Source: Pragia fontium DSM 5563 = ATCC 49100
GTDB taxonomy: Bacteria; Pseudomonadota; Gammaproteobacteria; Enterobacterales; Enterobacteriaceae
DNA: 54,478 nucleotides
NCBI RefSeq assembly: GCF_900112475.1
Contig: NZ_FOLW01000017.1
Location: 1-54,478 of the forward strand
Direction of reading: 5' to 3'
Each line of letters starts with the position of its first letter. Position 1 is the first letter of the stretch. The notes beneath the pieces are model-generated. The model was not told the DNA's origin. It saw only the letters and a program-made list of their open reading frames with translations, and did no database searches. A program made the translations under genes and the position numbers. This document shows, in pieces, positions 8,956 to 18,421 of the stretch.

Positions 8956-9686
8956 GGCGCCTCTCTACGGGTTAATAAGGAAGATTGACAGCGCGCTGAA
9001 GCGCCACCGTAGTCAGTGATCAACTGCCAGTAGGCCTGTGATATTGCTTGAGTGATTGGATAATCCTGATAACTCATCGGCGGGATCATTGACGGATAAC
9101 GTTCGAGATCGACGACTTGATAGCCCAACGTCAATTGGCTAAAGGTCAGAAAATAAGGGCCCGGGTTGGTTATTCGTACCCGATGACCGTTCTGTGACAA
9201 TTGTAACTGGCAATAGGTTTGCTCTGGTGTAACGCTCAGCCCCTGCGGACGGTAAAACAGCTTGAGCAGAAAGCGCAATCCCATGGATAACCGAGACTGT
9301 TCCGCAATGGACACATCACCCGGCAATGAAGGGATGGCTAATACCGACAGATAAAATAACGACTCCCGATCTTCCGGCAGCGGAGTATCTCCCTGTCTTA
9401 AAATACGCAGTACATTGCTGCTATTGGCCGCTAATCTGGCCAATGGAGGCGTTACCATAAACGGTGCCGGGTTCGAGTTATCCAGTGACAGCTGCACGCT
9501 GGACTGAAGCAGATATAACTGCCCCCCCTGATTACCGATCGTCACATTCTGTATGCTATTCGCCCCCGAATAAATCACACGGGTTTGGTTAAGATGAATG
9601 CCACTATCTGCCCGAACTATAAAATTACAGAGCGTACTCAGACAGAGAAATAGCGCTCCCGTCAGGCCGCGTTGAGTGATGTGCAT
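8952..9686 (-). CDS. Periplasmic fimbrial chaperone, second of operon 1
   Basis: 244 residues from ATG 9686, with AGAGGA 8 bases upstream; the in-frame TTG six bases earlier has no suitable spacing. The signal peptide ends near FIVRA. PapD-family marks are TRVIYSG, LPEDRESLFYLSVLAIP and LKLFYRPQGL. Compared with its neighbours it carries an additional cysteine pair (TYCQLQL and SARCQSS), which could form a disulfide in the second domain. It matches the second chaperone of operon 2 in position, which also has two such cysteines (GTCFINP and KTCRFVD). Confidence 0.9.
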   Translation of the reverse strand: MHITQRGLTGALFLCLSTLCNFIVRADSGIHLNQTRVIYSGANSIQNVTIGNQGGQLYLLQSSVQLSLDNSNPAPFMVTPPLARLAANSSNVLRILRQGDTPLPEDRESLFYLSVLAIPSLPGDVSIAEQSRLSMGLRFLLKLFYRPQGLSVTPEQTYCQLQLSQNGHRVRITNPGPYFLTFSQLTLGYQVVDLERYPSMIPPMSYQDYPITQAISQAYWQLITDYGGASARCQSSLLTRREAP

Positions 9687-9704
9687 TGGCAAGATCCTCT
9701 AGGT

Positions 9705-10268
9705 TCAGCGATACACAAAATCAAACACGATACGCGCACTAACCCTGCCCGGCCGCATGTTGGCGTCCTGACAGTTTGTGGCTGAACCGCACGCTATACC
9801 GGCAAAAAATGTAACGTCTGTGTCCGTCGTTGCAGTTAAATTGAGATAATCCCCGTTGGTAATAGACGCCTGATTATATAGCGGTATCGTGTCGCTCTTA
9901 GCCAGCACGATACCAAACCCCTGTGATACGGAATCGGCACTGCTACGAAATAGCCATTTGCCGTCACGCGTCATTCCTTCACCCGTGATTTTAATCGCGG
10001 GCGTAAGCCCAGCTTGATAATCACCACAGCTACGGATTTGCAGGGTAAATGGCTGAGCAGAAACAAGTGTGCTCCCACGCATGGCAGACATCTCAACAGT
10101 ACCTAGATGTAATGCTGTTTTATCCAGACTTATCTGGCAGGTTCCCTGATTAATCGTGGCCGAATAATTCAGAATAATCGCCTGTGCGGTGGTTAACCCC
10201 ACTCCGTAGGACAGTAATATCAGGCAGGTACTAACGCACCATTTACCGAATCGCTTGTACAAATCCAT
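9705..10268 (-). CDS. Minor fimbrial subunit (operon 1)
   Basis: 187 residues with a signal peptide ending near AQA. It is pilin-like: NYSATINQGTCQISLD at the N-terminus gives the donor strand and first cysteine, RSCGDY the second, and SARIVFDFVYR closes the fold. An extra cysteine pair (GIACGSATNC) is present. The start overlaps the upstream chaperone gene by 26 bases and has GGGAG 7 bases before it. Likely a low-copy adaptor or initiator subunit. Confidence 0.85.
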   Translation of the reverse strand: MDLYKRFGKWCVSTCLILLSYGVGLTTAQAIILNYSATINQGTCQISLDKTALHLGTVEMSAMRGSTLVSAQPFTLQIRSCGDYQAGLTPAIKITGEGMTRDGKWLFRSSADSVSQGFGIVLAKSDTIPLYNQASITNGDYLNLTATTDTDVTFFAGIACGSATNCQDANMRPGRVSARIVFDFVYR

Positions 10269-10962
10269 TTTGAGCTCCCTGATCGGTAATCGTTTTCCAA
10301 CTTACCTGCCCCCGCTTTAATCGCGTCGGATAGGTATGAGTTCCAAATGGAGCAATCATTGGTACGCCATTTGGCGGCATTAACGATAATTTTTGCCCGC
10401 CAACGGTAAGTTCCGCCAGATTGATAAAGTAAGGAGAGGAATTCGTCACTTTGAGCCCATTGCCAACCAGCTCAAATTGTAGATCCCGTTGAGCGTTGTC
10501 TGAACTTCCGCTGAGTCCTGCCGGGCGATAGAAGATTTTAATGATATTGCCAACGCCGAATTGAGCCGTTCCGCTGATGTCTTTAGATTGACTCTCTGTC
10601 GGTGAAGTCCGACTGGCGGGTATCGCTCGCGCGTTAAAATAGAACACGGATTCTCGATCTTTCGGCAGATGACTGACCTGACCAATAATTCGCATTTGAT
10701 TAGTGGTATTAGGTTCAAGGCGAAATAGCGGTGGTGTTACGTTAAAAGGAGCAGTCTGTAGATTATCTGGGGCCATTGTCACCATCGCCTGAACCAAATA
10801 AGGCTGATCGGACATAGTATTACGTACCGTTACGGTAATGCTATTTACACCTTCAGGATAAATCAGGCGAGTGGTGTTAATACCAAAGCCATCAGCGAGG
10901 GCCGTTGTAACCCATACTAAACTACCGGTGACGATCAAAAATACGCGTAGAAATCCTTTCAT
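10243..10962 (-). CDS. Periplasmic fimbrial chaperone, first of operon 1
   Basis: 239 residues with a signal peptide cleaved after TALA. The N-terminal Arg strand (NTTRLIYPEGVNSITVTVRN), the PPLFRLEPNT and LPKDRESVFYFNARAIP signatures and IKIFYRPAGL with the conserved Lys mark the PapD family. It directly follows the major subunit gene and is closest in sequence to the first chaperone of operon 2 (GFGINTTRLIY versus GVGINATRVIF). It is the likely carrier for the major subunit. Confidence 0.92.
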   Translation of the reverse strand: MKGFLRVFLIVTGSLVWVTTALADGFGINTTRLIYPEGVNSITVTVRNTMSDQPYLVQAMVTMAPDNLQTAPFNVTPPLFRLEPNTTNQMRIIGQVSHLPKDRESVFYFNARAIPASRTSPTESQSKDISGTAQFGVGNIIKIFYRPAGLSGSSDNAQRDLQFELVGNGLKVTNSSPYFINLAELTVGGQKLSLMPPNGVPMIAPFGTHTYPTRLKRGQVSWKTITDQGAQNGFVQAIR

Positions 10963-11022
10963 CGATTAATTTCCGCTGTTTAAAATGGACGAGCCGCCCT
11001 CGCGGCTCCCCATAGAGAACGA

Positions 11023-11568
11023 TCAGTTATAGGCAAAGCTAAACATGATTGGCGCACTAACGTGACCAATTTGCGCCTGAGCTGTTGCAGAAGCTAATCC
11101 CGCTTCTAACGAAATAACTTTGCCATTAAAGTCAGCGACAGCAGGCGTAGTACCCGCTGTCGCCACAGTTAGCTTATCGTTATTTTTTAAGTAGTTAGAA
11201 CCACCATTTCCAAGTACTTTCAACATCACGCCCGTTGTTGTACCGGTAGTATTAAAGATATTTGGGCTACCGCCCAGCGTTTGTCCCGTCACAACCAACT
11301 TAGCCGAATCACCTGCAGCCAGCGGTGCCAAACAGTTACTCAAACCGACGGTAAATGGTTTTACGCTGGCAGCAACGGGGGTTGCGACAGCCGTAAATTG
11401 GTTTGGTGTGTAGTTACCTAAATCTAAACTATTAGCAGACAGGGACACATCACAGGTTGCAGCCACAACATCACCAGTGATGGTTATCTGGGCATTAGTT
11501 CCTGCGTTAACAGTAAAAGCTGCGCCCATCACTAACATTGTCGTTAATACGATGTTTTTTAGTTTCAT
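11023..11568 (-). CDS. Major fimbrial subunit (operon 1)
   Basis: About 181 residues from ATG 11568 (MKLKNIVLTT), chosen over an in-frame ATG 15 bases upstream because it starts directly at the signal peptide. Cleavage follows VNA. The mature N-terminus GTNAQITITGDVVAATCDVSL carries the donor strand and first cysteine; the second is in LSNCLAP; the protein ends APIMFSFAYN with the penultimate Tyr of type 1-like pilins. It shares the NAQITITG start and FSxAYN end with the major subunit of operon 2. First gene of a seven-gene operon with a hairpin in its leader. Confidence 0.92.
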   Translation of the reverse strand: MKLKNIVLTTMLVMGAAFTVNAGTNAQITITGDVVAATCDVSLSANSLDLGNYTPNQFTAVATPVAASVKPFTVGLSNCLAPLAAGDSAKLVVTGQTLGGSPNIFNTTGTTTGVMLKVLGNGGSNYLKNNDKLTVATAGTTPAVADFNGKVISLEAGLASATAQAQIGHVSAPIMFSFAYN

Positions 11569-11647
11569 ATAAATAAATTCCATATACTTATTAGGATAAC
11601 TATCAATACTTCATTCGGTTTAATTGCAGGAATGAAATACGATGCTG

Positions 11648-11690
11648 AAATATAACCAACATTAAGATTTAACTCTTAATGGTTATATTT
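11648..11690 (-). promoter_or_regulatory. Leader hairpin upstream of fimbrial operon 1
   Basis: AAATATAACC (11648-11657) pairs with GGTTATATTT (11681-11690), and ATTAAGA (11661-11667) with TCTTAAT (11674-11680). This gives a 17-bp stem with a 3-base bulge and a 6-base loop, about 80 bases before the major subunit start. It could be an attenuator, an mRNA-stabilising leader or a protein site. Operon 2 has a hairpin at the same relative place. Confidence 0.5.
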
Positions 11691-12562
11691 TATTGGTATA
11701 GATTATTGGCCTTTTAATAAATTGCTTTGTCATCATTAACAGATGATGACAACTCAATGAATCTTTTTCACCTTAAAAAATGTTATTAATAAACATTTTT
11801 CATATAGGGTTATTACTCTGATTATCTAAATTTCATAAGCGTTGCTTATTATCACCTGCTCGGTGATTTTCAATCACATCATTAATTATCACATTGAGAT
11901 ATATAGTGTTTAACGCCCTCCTTCCCATCTAAGAAAATCAAAAAATAATTATAATTATCCATTTAAGTGATAGATGTATAAAAATCATATCAAGTTATTT
12001 TTAAAAATGTAAATCAAGAGGCCAATTCATTGCCAATAGTAGTTTTTTAAAGGTAAAGAACCATTATCAGCATACGTTAATCCATTTTTATTTAGAGGTT
12101 ATTGATTCATTCATCATGAATATCATTATTCTTTAATGACTATAATGAAGCTATTTATTAATAAAAAGAGGTGGTTTCAAAAAAGTTGAATATATGGAGT
12201 AAATAACTTGTTTTTTACATTACAGATAACTTTAACGATACAATAAATTAACATAATAAGTTAATTTGATTTTTTATACCTTTAAAATGGCAATGCCAGT
12301 CAAATAACTCACATAGTTTGATTTTTTCAACATAACTAACCAAATCAACCGAAGTGGGAAGTACTCTTATAATATCAAAGTGGATGAGTTGAAGAATTAA
12401 CGTCTTCAATAGTATTGCGTTAGCATTTTAAAAACTATTCTGGGCCGTCGAAAGACGTTGATATCGACACAAGGTCATGCGGATTGATACTTCCTACCCC
12501 TATGACCATTGTGGTCAAGGTTCTTTCAATAGCTAATAGCTATCTTTCTGTTTCGAACCTGA
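11691..12562. other. Long AT-rich intergenic region upstream of fimbrial operon 1
   Basis: About 870 bases without a convincing gene. I see ATCACC-TGCTC-GGTGAT (11851-11867) followed by TTT, a possible plus-strand terminator or small-RNA end, and TGACCA-TTG-TGGTCA (12503-12517) just after yqfB on the minus strand. No recombinase gene or long terminal inverted repeats suggest a phase switch. It probably holds the operon 1 promoter and regulator sites. Confidence 0.35.
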
Positions 12563-12868
12563 TTACATCAAACGAAACTCAATCATGAACAGTTCATTCA
12601 GCCCGGGATAAATGTCTGAGATCACCTGTTTTAGCTCGTCCAATGTCATATTTTCCTGATTGGCATGCTGCTGATTTAGGTCTTTAAAGTTCAAAGGCGT
12701 CACCGCCAGCACCTGAATATTGCAAAAAAATACCTCATCTTCATAGCGTGAAACTCGTACGACATCCCCAGCAACAAATTGTGCATCGCTGGCTTCCCGC
12801 AGAGTAATGGTTTTGCGGCCGGCCAAAATGTCATTTTCAAAACGAGAATAAAATGTGATGTTTTTCAT
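12563..12868 (-). CDS. yqfB: N(4)-acetylcytidine amidohydrolase (ASCH domain)
   Basis: 101 residues that align throughout with E. coli YqfB: ITFYSRFENDILAGRKTITLR, GDVVRVSRYED, HANQENMTLDELKQVISDIYPG, IEFRLM. The ASCH-fold catalytic residues reported for the E. coli enzyme (Lys21, Thr24, Glu74) correspond to Lys19, Thr22 and Glu72 here, a constant shift of two. The enzyme hydrolyses N4-acetylcytidine to cytidine and acetate, clearing a modified nucleoside from RNA turnover. Single gene, not linked to its neighbours. Confidence 0.93.
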   Translation of the reverse strand: MKNITFYSRFENDILAGRKTITLREASDAQFVAGDVVRVSRYEDEVFFCNIQVLAVTPLNFKDLNQQHANQENMTLDELKQVISDIYPGLNELFMIEFRLM

Positions 12869-13110
12869 GAGCGTTCCTGCTGGTGCTATCTGATAATCAA
12901 ATGATGCCTTGGTTAACGTCTGGATAAATATAACTTAAGCCCCTACATAGTATAATATTTATTGATTTCGATATAGCAGTATTAACACAGATTAGCGTTA
13001 GTCTTTATTTTTTGATTTTAAATATTAATCGAATAAAATTTATATCCCTTGCATTATGGTTAAAATTAGTCCCTTATGGTCATTACGAATATTAACAACT
13101 TGAGGTTACT

Positions 13111-13251
13111 ATGAGTAAAGGATTAAATAAAAAAAGAGACCAAAAGAAAAAGCCATTATTAACCCCAGGAGAAAAGAAAGCAGAAAAAAAAGCCAAGAAA
13201 AATGAACGCGAACAACAAAAAGATATTTTTTCTAATCTAACCTCTCATTAA
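13111..13251 (+). CDS. Small highly basic conserved-type protein (46 aa)
   Basis: A 46-residue frame beginning MSKGLNKKRDQKKKPLLTPG with a lysine-rich run (EKKAEKKAKKN) and a short neutral tail ending TSH. TGAGG lies 5 bases before the ATG and a clean terminator follows at 13277. Both are good signs of a genuine single-gene transcript. About 40 percent Lys/Arg suggests nucleic-acid binding. I have seen similar small MSKG...KKK proteins in enterobacteria but cannot name a function. Confidence 0.65.
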   Translation: MSKGLNKKRDQKKKPLLTPGEKKAEKKAKKNEREQQKDIFSNLTSH

Positions 13252-13276
13252 TCAAGTCACTTTCATTTCTTTCTGT

Positions 13277-13305
13277 TTAACCTGTCAAACAGGTTAATTT
13301 ATTTC
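13277..13305 (+). terminator. Intrinsic terminator after the small basic protein
   Basis: TTAACCTGT-CAA-ACAGGTTAA is a perfect 9-bp stem followed by the T-rich run TTTATTTC. Confidence 0.75.
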
Positions 13306-13347
13306 TATTCTATTATTTATAATGGATATTTTTGGAGCGTCATCATT

Positions 13348-14205
13348 ATGATAGCCTATCTTATATTAGTACATCGTTATCCTGAGCAATTTAAACGACT
13401 ATTTTCAGCTATCTATAATAAAGACGATCACTATTTGATCCATGTTGATAAAAAATCAGGTACTGGATTATTGAAAAACATCCGTGATTATTTAACCCAC
13501 TACCCTAATGCCACCTTATTAGAAAGTGAAAAAGCCGTTTGGGGTGGATTTAGCTTGGTTAATATTGAACTCCGCGGTATGCGAAAATTATTAGAGTCAG
13601 GTATTAAATGGACATTCTTTATTAACCTTAGCGGTCAGGATTTCCCGTTAAAATCTTCTCAGTTTATCCATAACTATTTAACCTCTCACATAGGTAAAGA
13701 TTTTATCAAGTTGTCTGAACAATATAAAACCAGACCAGAGACCCGACACCGCATCGAAGAGTATGTGACAGACTCAGGCAATGAAATTATTGCTAACCCA
13801 GAAAAAAAACGAAGCTTTATGCCGGGTGTCATACCGTATATCGGCAATCAATGGTTTATTCTGAGCCGTAAATTCTGTGAATTTTTAACCTATAGCCCTG
13901 AAGTGGATCGCTTTATTGATTTTTATCGCCATACCTTGATTGCTGATGAAGGTTTTTTCCAAACGGTGATCATGAATACCAGCTATCAGGCTAGCATTAT
14001 CAATGATGATAAAAGAGAAATAGACTGGATTCCCATGGGAAAGATCAAATTACGCCCCAGAGATTACACTATATTAGATGCCGATTTACTGCAAAATACG
14101 CCTAATCTGTTCGCCAGAAAATTTGATGAGAATATTGACCAAAACATTCTTTCACTATTAGAAAAACATCTTGTATTGGAAAAGCGCACTGCTAGTACAG
14201 CTTGA
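13348..14205 (+). CDS. Core-2/I-branching (GT14-type) glycosyltransferase
   Basis: 285 residues, cytoplasmic, no signal or membrane helix. The order of motifs fits the core-2/I-branching beta-1,6-N-acetylglucosaminyltransferase family: IAYLILVHRYPEQFKRL at the start, YLIHVDKKS, ESEKAVWGGFSLVNIEL, FINLSGQDFPLKS, GNQWFILSRKFCEFL, ADEGFFQTVIMNT. The acceptor in bacteria is unknown, probably a surface polysaccharide. GGAG lies about 10 bases before the ATG. It stands alone, without other glycan genes nearby, which is unusual for a glycosyltransferase. Confidence 0.85.
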   Translation: MIAYLILVHRYPEQFKRLFSAIYNKDDHYLIHVDKKSGTGLLKNIRDYLTHYPNATLLESEKAVWGGFSLVNIELRGMRKLLESGIKWTFFINLSGQDFPLKSSQFIHNYLTSHIGKDFIKLSEQYKTRPETRHRIEEYVTDSGNEIIANPEKKRSFMPGVIPYIGNQWFILSRKFCEFLTYSPEVDRFIDFYRHTLIADEGFFQTVIMNTSYQASIINDDKREIDWIPMGKIKLRPRDYTILDADLLQNTPNLFARKFDENIDQNILSLLEKHLVLEKRTASTA

Positions 14206-14461
14206 TACCCTCTCGATAATACCGTGATTCACGATATTTTGATGTGACTTAATCTTTCACAACATTTTGCATGTATTAACTGAGCACTATGCTGCACATG
14301 TTTCTTTGACTGAGATTTTCATCTACTCCGTTAATCGGCATCGCTTATTATTAATACATGCTTTTTTGCAGTCTATTCATAGGGTAAAATCACCGCCTGC
14401 TCCATCTCTCCATGATTGATGATAAAAACAAATAACACATTCGAAAAAACAGATTTGATCA

Positions 14462-14489
14462 TTGACAGTAAAAATAATCGTCGTATGAT
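14462..14489 (+). promoter_or_regulatory. ars operon promoter (near-consensus sigma-70)
   Basis: TTGACA (14462-14467), a 16-base spacer and TATGAT (14484-14489) lie 30 bases before arsR. ArsR normally represses at a dyad overlapping such a promoter. I did not find a perfect dyad to assign. Confidence 0.75.
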
Positions 14490-14518
14490 TACCTTTAGTG
14501 GAATTCAAGGTGATGATT

Positions 14519-14872
14519 ATGAGCCAACTAACCCCGCTTCAACTATTTAAATGCCTTTCAGATGAAACCCGCTTAACCATTGTTTTGTTGCTAAAAGAAG
14601 CACCCGAACTGTGCGTTTGCGAATTATGCGAAATATTGGATCTCCCTCAACCGAAAATCTCTCGACATTTAGCTATGTTAAGAGAAAACGATATCCTGCT
14701 GGATCGGCGTTCTGGGAAATGGATTCATTATCGACTGTCCCACAACATACCTATGTGGGCGGGAAATATTATTGAACAAGCTTATCTCAGCCAAGAGATG
14801 AATATTAAAATGCTCTCTAAACGTTTAAAAAACGCTGCTGGAATAACAACAATTAGCCCCATGTGCTTATAA
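14519..14872 (+). CDS. arsR: Arsenical-resistance repressor ArsR
   Basis: 117 residues from ATG 14519 (MSQLTPLQLFKCLSD), the same length as E. coli ArsR; upstream in-frame GTG/ATG codons lie in the ribosome-site region (AAGG at 14507-14510). It is a winged-helix SmtB/ArsR repressor. The arsenite-sensing cysteines are at 32, 34 and 37 (ELCVCELC), exactly as in the E. coli protein. The recognition helix is LPQPKISRHLAMLRE. It releases the promoter at 14462 when As(III) or Sb(III) binds. First gene of arsRDABC. Confidence 0.97.
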   Translation: MSQLTPLQLFKCLSDETRLTIVLLLKEAPELCVCELCEILDLPQPKISRHLAMLRENDILLDRRSGKWIHYRLSHNIPMWAGNIIEQAYLSQEMNIKMLSKRLKNAAGITTISPMCL

Positions 14873-14933
14873 AAATTTTACCTTAACATATCTGTTTTTT
14901 CGAATTTAATAGTGAATATAAGGAGTTAGCACC

Positions 14934-15296
14934 ATGAAAAAAATCACTGTTTATGATCCTGCCCTTTGCTGTAGTTCTGGCGTTTGTGGGACTGATGTCG
15001 ATCAATCATTGGTCAATTTTTCTGCCGATATTGATTGGATCAAACAACAGGGCGTAACGTTAACTCGCTTCAACCTTGCTCAACAACCGATGGCTTTTGT
15101 TGAAAATGAATTGGTTAAAAACTTTCTTCAAAATTCAGGGGCTGAAAGCTTACCTCTCATTTTTGTTGATGATGCTTTAGTTATGGCTGGCCGTTATCCG
15201 ACACGAGAGGATATGTCTCGTTGGTGTGGTTTATCGTTAGCGCCGAAAATTAAAACTATTCAAAGTTGTTGCGGTGGCAATAGTTCCTGCTGCTAG
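14934..15296 (+). CDS. arsD: Arsenite metallochaperone ArsD
   Basis: 120 residues. Cys12, Cys13 and Cys18 (LCCSSGVC) form the As(III) site that hands metal to ArsA. Two further vicinal pairs, Cys112-113 and Cys119-120 (SCCGGNSSCC), are at the C-terminus as in plasmid R773 ArsD. The fold is thioredoxin-like. AAGGAG is well placed before the ATG. Its presence with arsA makes this the full five-gene operon type rather than the shorter arsRBC type. Confidence 0.97.
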   Translation: MKKITVYDPALCCSSGVCGTDVDQSLVNFSADIDWIKQQGVTLTRFNLAQQPMAFVENELVKNFLQNSGAESLPLIFVDDALVMAGRYPTREDMSRWCGLSLAPKIKTIQSCCGGNSSCC

Positions 15297-15314
15297 AACA
15301 TAAGGACTATGACA

Positions 15315-17063
15315 ATGAAATTTTTACAGAACGTTCCCCCCTTCCTATTCTTTACAGGTAAAGGTGGCGTAGGAAAAACATCCATCTCTTGCTCGACGGC
15401 AATTAGCTTAGCTGATAAAGGCAAACGCGTTCTTTTAGTCAGTACCGATCCTGCCTCCAATGTGGGTCAAGTTTTTCATCAAACAATTGGTAATCACATC
15501 ACTAAGATAGAATCAGTATCAGGCCTGTCAGCTTTAGAAATCGATCCGCAAGCGGCGGCTCAAGTCTATCGTGAGCGCATCATTGATCCTGTCAGAGGGA
15601 TTCTACCTGACGACGTTGTTCGCGGTATTGAAGAGCAGCTTTCAGGCGCCTGTACCACTGAAATTGCAGCGTTTGATGAGTTTACCGATCTCCTCACTGA
15701 TACCCGTTTATTCGCGGATTTCGATCATATCATTTTCGATACCGCTCCGACCGGACACACTATTCGACTGTTACAATTGCCAGGAGCCTGGAGCAGTTTT
15801 ATTAACGAAAATCCTGAAGGCTCATCCTGTTTAGGTCCCTTATCAGGATTATCAAAACAACGTGAACGCTACGCTCAGGCAGTTGCCGAATTAGGAAATG
15901 AGAGTAAAACGCGGCTAATATTGGTTGCCCGAGCACAAAAGTCAACGCTAACCGAAGTTGCCAGAACCTATGATGAATTATTTCAACTCGGTATCAAAAA
16001 CCAGTATTTAGTGATTAATGGTATATTGCCTGAAAGCGCCATAGACAATGATAAATTAGCTCAGGCTGTTTACCAACGTGAACAATTAGCATTAGCAAAT
16101 ATCCCTTCATCAGTAGCTTCGCTCCCCCAAGATCGCATTATCCTTCAACCCGTAAATTTAGTGGGTATAGATGCAATGCGTCATTTATTTAACACTGATG
16201 AAGTACTCATCAGTAAAGAACATCATGATCTGGCGCTCCCTACCATTGCCCCCCTTTCAACACTGGTTGAACAGCTTGCGAAAGATAAGCACGGTTTAAT
16301 CATGTTAATGGGCAAAGGCGGTGTCGGTAAGACCACGTTAGCTTCAGCAATCGCAGTTAAATTAGCGGAAAAAGGATTAGATGTTCATTTAACCACCTCT
16401 GATCCTGCCGCTCATTTAGAGAATACGCTTCACGGTGCATTACCGCATCTTGAAGTAAGCCGTATCGATCCCGAAGCTGAAACCGAACGTTATCGCCAGA
16501 GCGTTCTAAAAAGTAAAGGGAAAGACTTGGATGATCAGGGACGTGCTCTACTGGAAGAAGATCTCCGTTCGCCATGTACTGAGGAAATTGCTGTATTTCA
16601 GGCATTTTCCCGTGTGATTCGCGATGCCGGTAAACGATTTGTCGTTATGGATACCGCGCCAACCGGACATACTTTACTGCTGCTTGATGCAACAGGGGCT
16701 TATCATCGTGAAATTGCCCAAAAAATGGGAAGCAATGGTCACTATGTCACCCCCATGATGCAACTACAAGATCCTCAACGCACCAAAATACTGCTTGTAA
16801 CACTGCCAGAAACCACACCAGTATTAGAAGCCGGTAATTTGCAAGAAGACTTACGCCGTGCAGGCATTGAACCCTGGGCCTGGCTGATAAATAACAGCCT
16901 TGCCACTACCGGTACGACATCCCCTTTGTTACACCACCGAGCTGAACAAGAAATTGAACAGATCAATCTAGTTAAAGCGCAGTATGCCACTCGACTCGCT
17001 TTAATTCCGTTACAGAAAGAAGAACCTGTCGGAATTGAACGTTTAAACAAACTGGCAAAGTAA
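15315..17063 (+). CDS. arsA: Arsenite-translocating ATPase ArsA
   Basis: 582 residues from ATG 15315 (MKFLQNVPPF); the ATG six bases earlier is too near AAGGA (15301-15305). Two homologous halves each carry a deviant Walker A loop (GKGGVGKTS at 15-23 and GKGGVGKTT in the second half) and the switch DTAPTGHT. The three arsenite-binding cysteines of the family are all present: LSGACTTE, GSSCLGP and RSPCTEE. It uses ATP to drive ArsB and accepts As(III) from ArsD. It begins 18 bases after arsD. Confidence 0.97.
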   Translation: MKFLQNVPPFLFFTGKGGVGKTSISCSTAISLADKGKRVLLVSTDPASNVGQVFHQTIGNHITKIESVSGLSALEIDPQAAAQVYRERIIDPVRGILPDDVVRGIEEQLSGACTTEIAAFDEFTDLLTDTRLFADFDHIIFDTAPTGHTIRLLQLPGAWSSFINENPEGSSCLGPLSGLSKQRERYAQAVAELGNESKTRLILVARAQKSTLTEVARTYDELFQLGIKNQYLVINGILPESAIDNDKLAQAVYQREQLALANIPSSVASLPQDRIILQPVNLVGIDAMRHLFNTDEVLISKEHHDLALPTIAPLSTLVEQLAKDKHGLIMLMGKGGVGKTTLASAIAVKLAEKGLDVHLTTSDPAAHLENTLHGALPHLEVSRIDPEAETERYRQSVLKSKGKDLDDQGRALLEEDLRSPCTEEIAVFQAFSRVIRDAGKRFVVMDTAPTGHTLLLLDATGAYHREIAQKMGSNGHYVTPMMQLQDPQRTKILLVTLPETTPVLEAGNLQEDLRRAGIEPWAWLINNSLATTGTTSPLLHHRAEQEIEQINLVKAQYATRLALIPLQKEEPVGIERLNKLAK

Positions 17064-17078
17064 TTCAATAACAATAAT

Positions 17079-17100
17079 GGCAGGCGTTATCTCACCTGCC
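17079..17100 (+). other. Hairpin between arsA and arsB
   Basis: GGCAGG (17079-17084) pairs with CCTGCC (17095-17100) across a 10-base loop, just before the arsB ribosome site (TGGAGG). No T-run follows, so processing or partial attenuation is more likely than full termination. Confidence 0.4.
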
Positions 17101-17115
17101 TAAATGGAGGTTTTT

Positions 17116-18405
17116 ATGTGGTTGGCCGGTTCAATTTTTGTTCTGACCATTATTTTGGTTATCTGGCAACCGAAAGGGTTAGGTATTGGCTGGAGTGCGT
17201 GCTTTGGTGCCATTTTAGCGCTGTTGTTTGGCGTGGTTCATCTTGGTGATATTCCCGTTGTCTGGCAGATCGTCTGGAATGCCACCGCAGCCTTTATCGC
17301 GGTAATTATTATCAGTCTATTACTTGATGAATCAGGCTTTTTTGAGTGGGCTGCATTACATGTTGCCCGTTGGGGAGGAGGAAGCGGACGTAAACTATTT
17401 ACTTACATTGTCCTACTCGGTGCAGCAGTAGCGGCCCTCTTTGCTAATGATGGTGCAGCATTAATTTTAACCCCTATCGTCATGGCCATGTTACTCGCTT
17501 TAGGTTTTAGTCGAGGGGCAACGCTGGCATTTGTGATGGCTGCGGGATTCATTGCTGATACGGCAAGTTTGCCATTGGTTGTCTCCAATCTGGTTAATAT
17601 CGTTTCGGCAGATTTCTTTAACATCGGCTTTACTGATTATGCCGCAATTATGATCCCAGTGGACATTGCCGCAATCTGTGCAACCCTTGTCATGCTTCAT
17701 CTATTCTTTCGCAAAGATATTCCACAAACCTATGAGATAGGATTGCTGAAATCGCCAAAAGAAGCCATACGCGATATATCAACGTTCAAGGCCGGATGGA
17801 TTGTGCTGGTATTACTCCTCGTCGGCTTTTTTGGCCTCAATCATCTTGGCGTCCCCGTTAGTTTAGTGGCGGCCGTTGGTGCAATTATTCTGTATATCGT
17901 GGCTAAAAAAGGTCGTGTCATCGATACCAAAAAGGTGATACGCGGTGCACCATGGCAAATCGTTATTTTTTCCTTAGGCATGTATTTAGTGGTCTATGGC
18001 TTACGCAATGCAGGATTAACCCACTTTCTTTCTCAAATTCTGAATTACCTTGCAGAGCAAGGTCTATGGGCCGCCACTCTGGGTACCGGATTCCTCACCG
18101 CTATTCTGTCATCTATTATGAACAATATGCCTACAGTGTTGGTTGGCGCATTGTCTATTGATGGGAGCAACGCTACTGGACTAATCAAAGAAGCGATGGT
18201 TTATGCTAACGTTATTGGTAGCGATCTTGGGCCTAAAATCACGCCAATTGGCAGTCTTGCCACCTTATTATGGCTACATGTTCTGGCTCAGAAAAATTTG
18301 ACCATTACCTGGGGTTATTACTTTAAGGTCGGGATCGTCATGACGCTTCCGGTGTTATTTGTCACGTTAGTCGCGTTAGCTTTGCGATTATCATTTACCG
18401 TATAA
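17116..18405 (+). CDS. arsB: Arsenite/antimonite membrane pump ArsB
   Basis: 429 residues from ATG 17116; an ATG at 17104 lies inside the ribosome site ATGGAGG and is rejected. The protein matches E. coli ArsB along its length ([70 protein letters not shown]). It is an inner-membrane carrier with about 12 helices that expels As(III) and Sb(III), alone by proton exchange or as the channel of the ArsA ATPase. Confidence 0.98.
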   Translation: MWLAGSIFVLTIILVIWQPKGLGIGWSACFGAILALLFGVVHLGDIPVVWQIVWNATAAFIAVIIISLLLDESGFFEWAALHVARWGGGSGRKLFTYIVLLGAAVAALFANDGAALILTPIVMAMLLALGFSRGATLAFVMAAGFIADTASLPLVVSNLVNIVSADFFNIGFTDYAAIMIPVDIAAICATLVMLHLFFRKDIPQTYEIGLLKSPKEAIRDISTFKAGWIVLVLLLVGFFGLNHLGVPVSLVAAVGAIILYIVAKKGRVIDTKKVIRGAPWQIVIFSLGMYLVVYGLRNAGLTHFLSQILNYLAEQGLWAATLGTGFLTAILSSIMNNMPTVLVGALSIDGSNATGLIKEAMVYANVIGSDLGPKITPIGSLATLLWLHVLAQKNLTITWGYYFKVGIVMTLPVLFVTLVALALRLSFTV

Positions 18406-18421
18406 ACAAATAAATACATAG

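Noticed and set aside
11584-12562. Invertible fim-type phase switch upstream of operon 1
   Set aside because: No pair of matching inverted repeats at suitable distance was found and no tyrosine recombinase gene is nearby.
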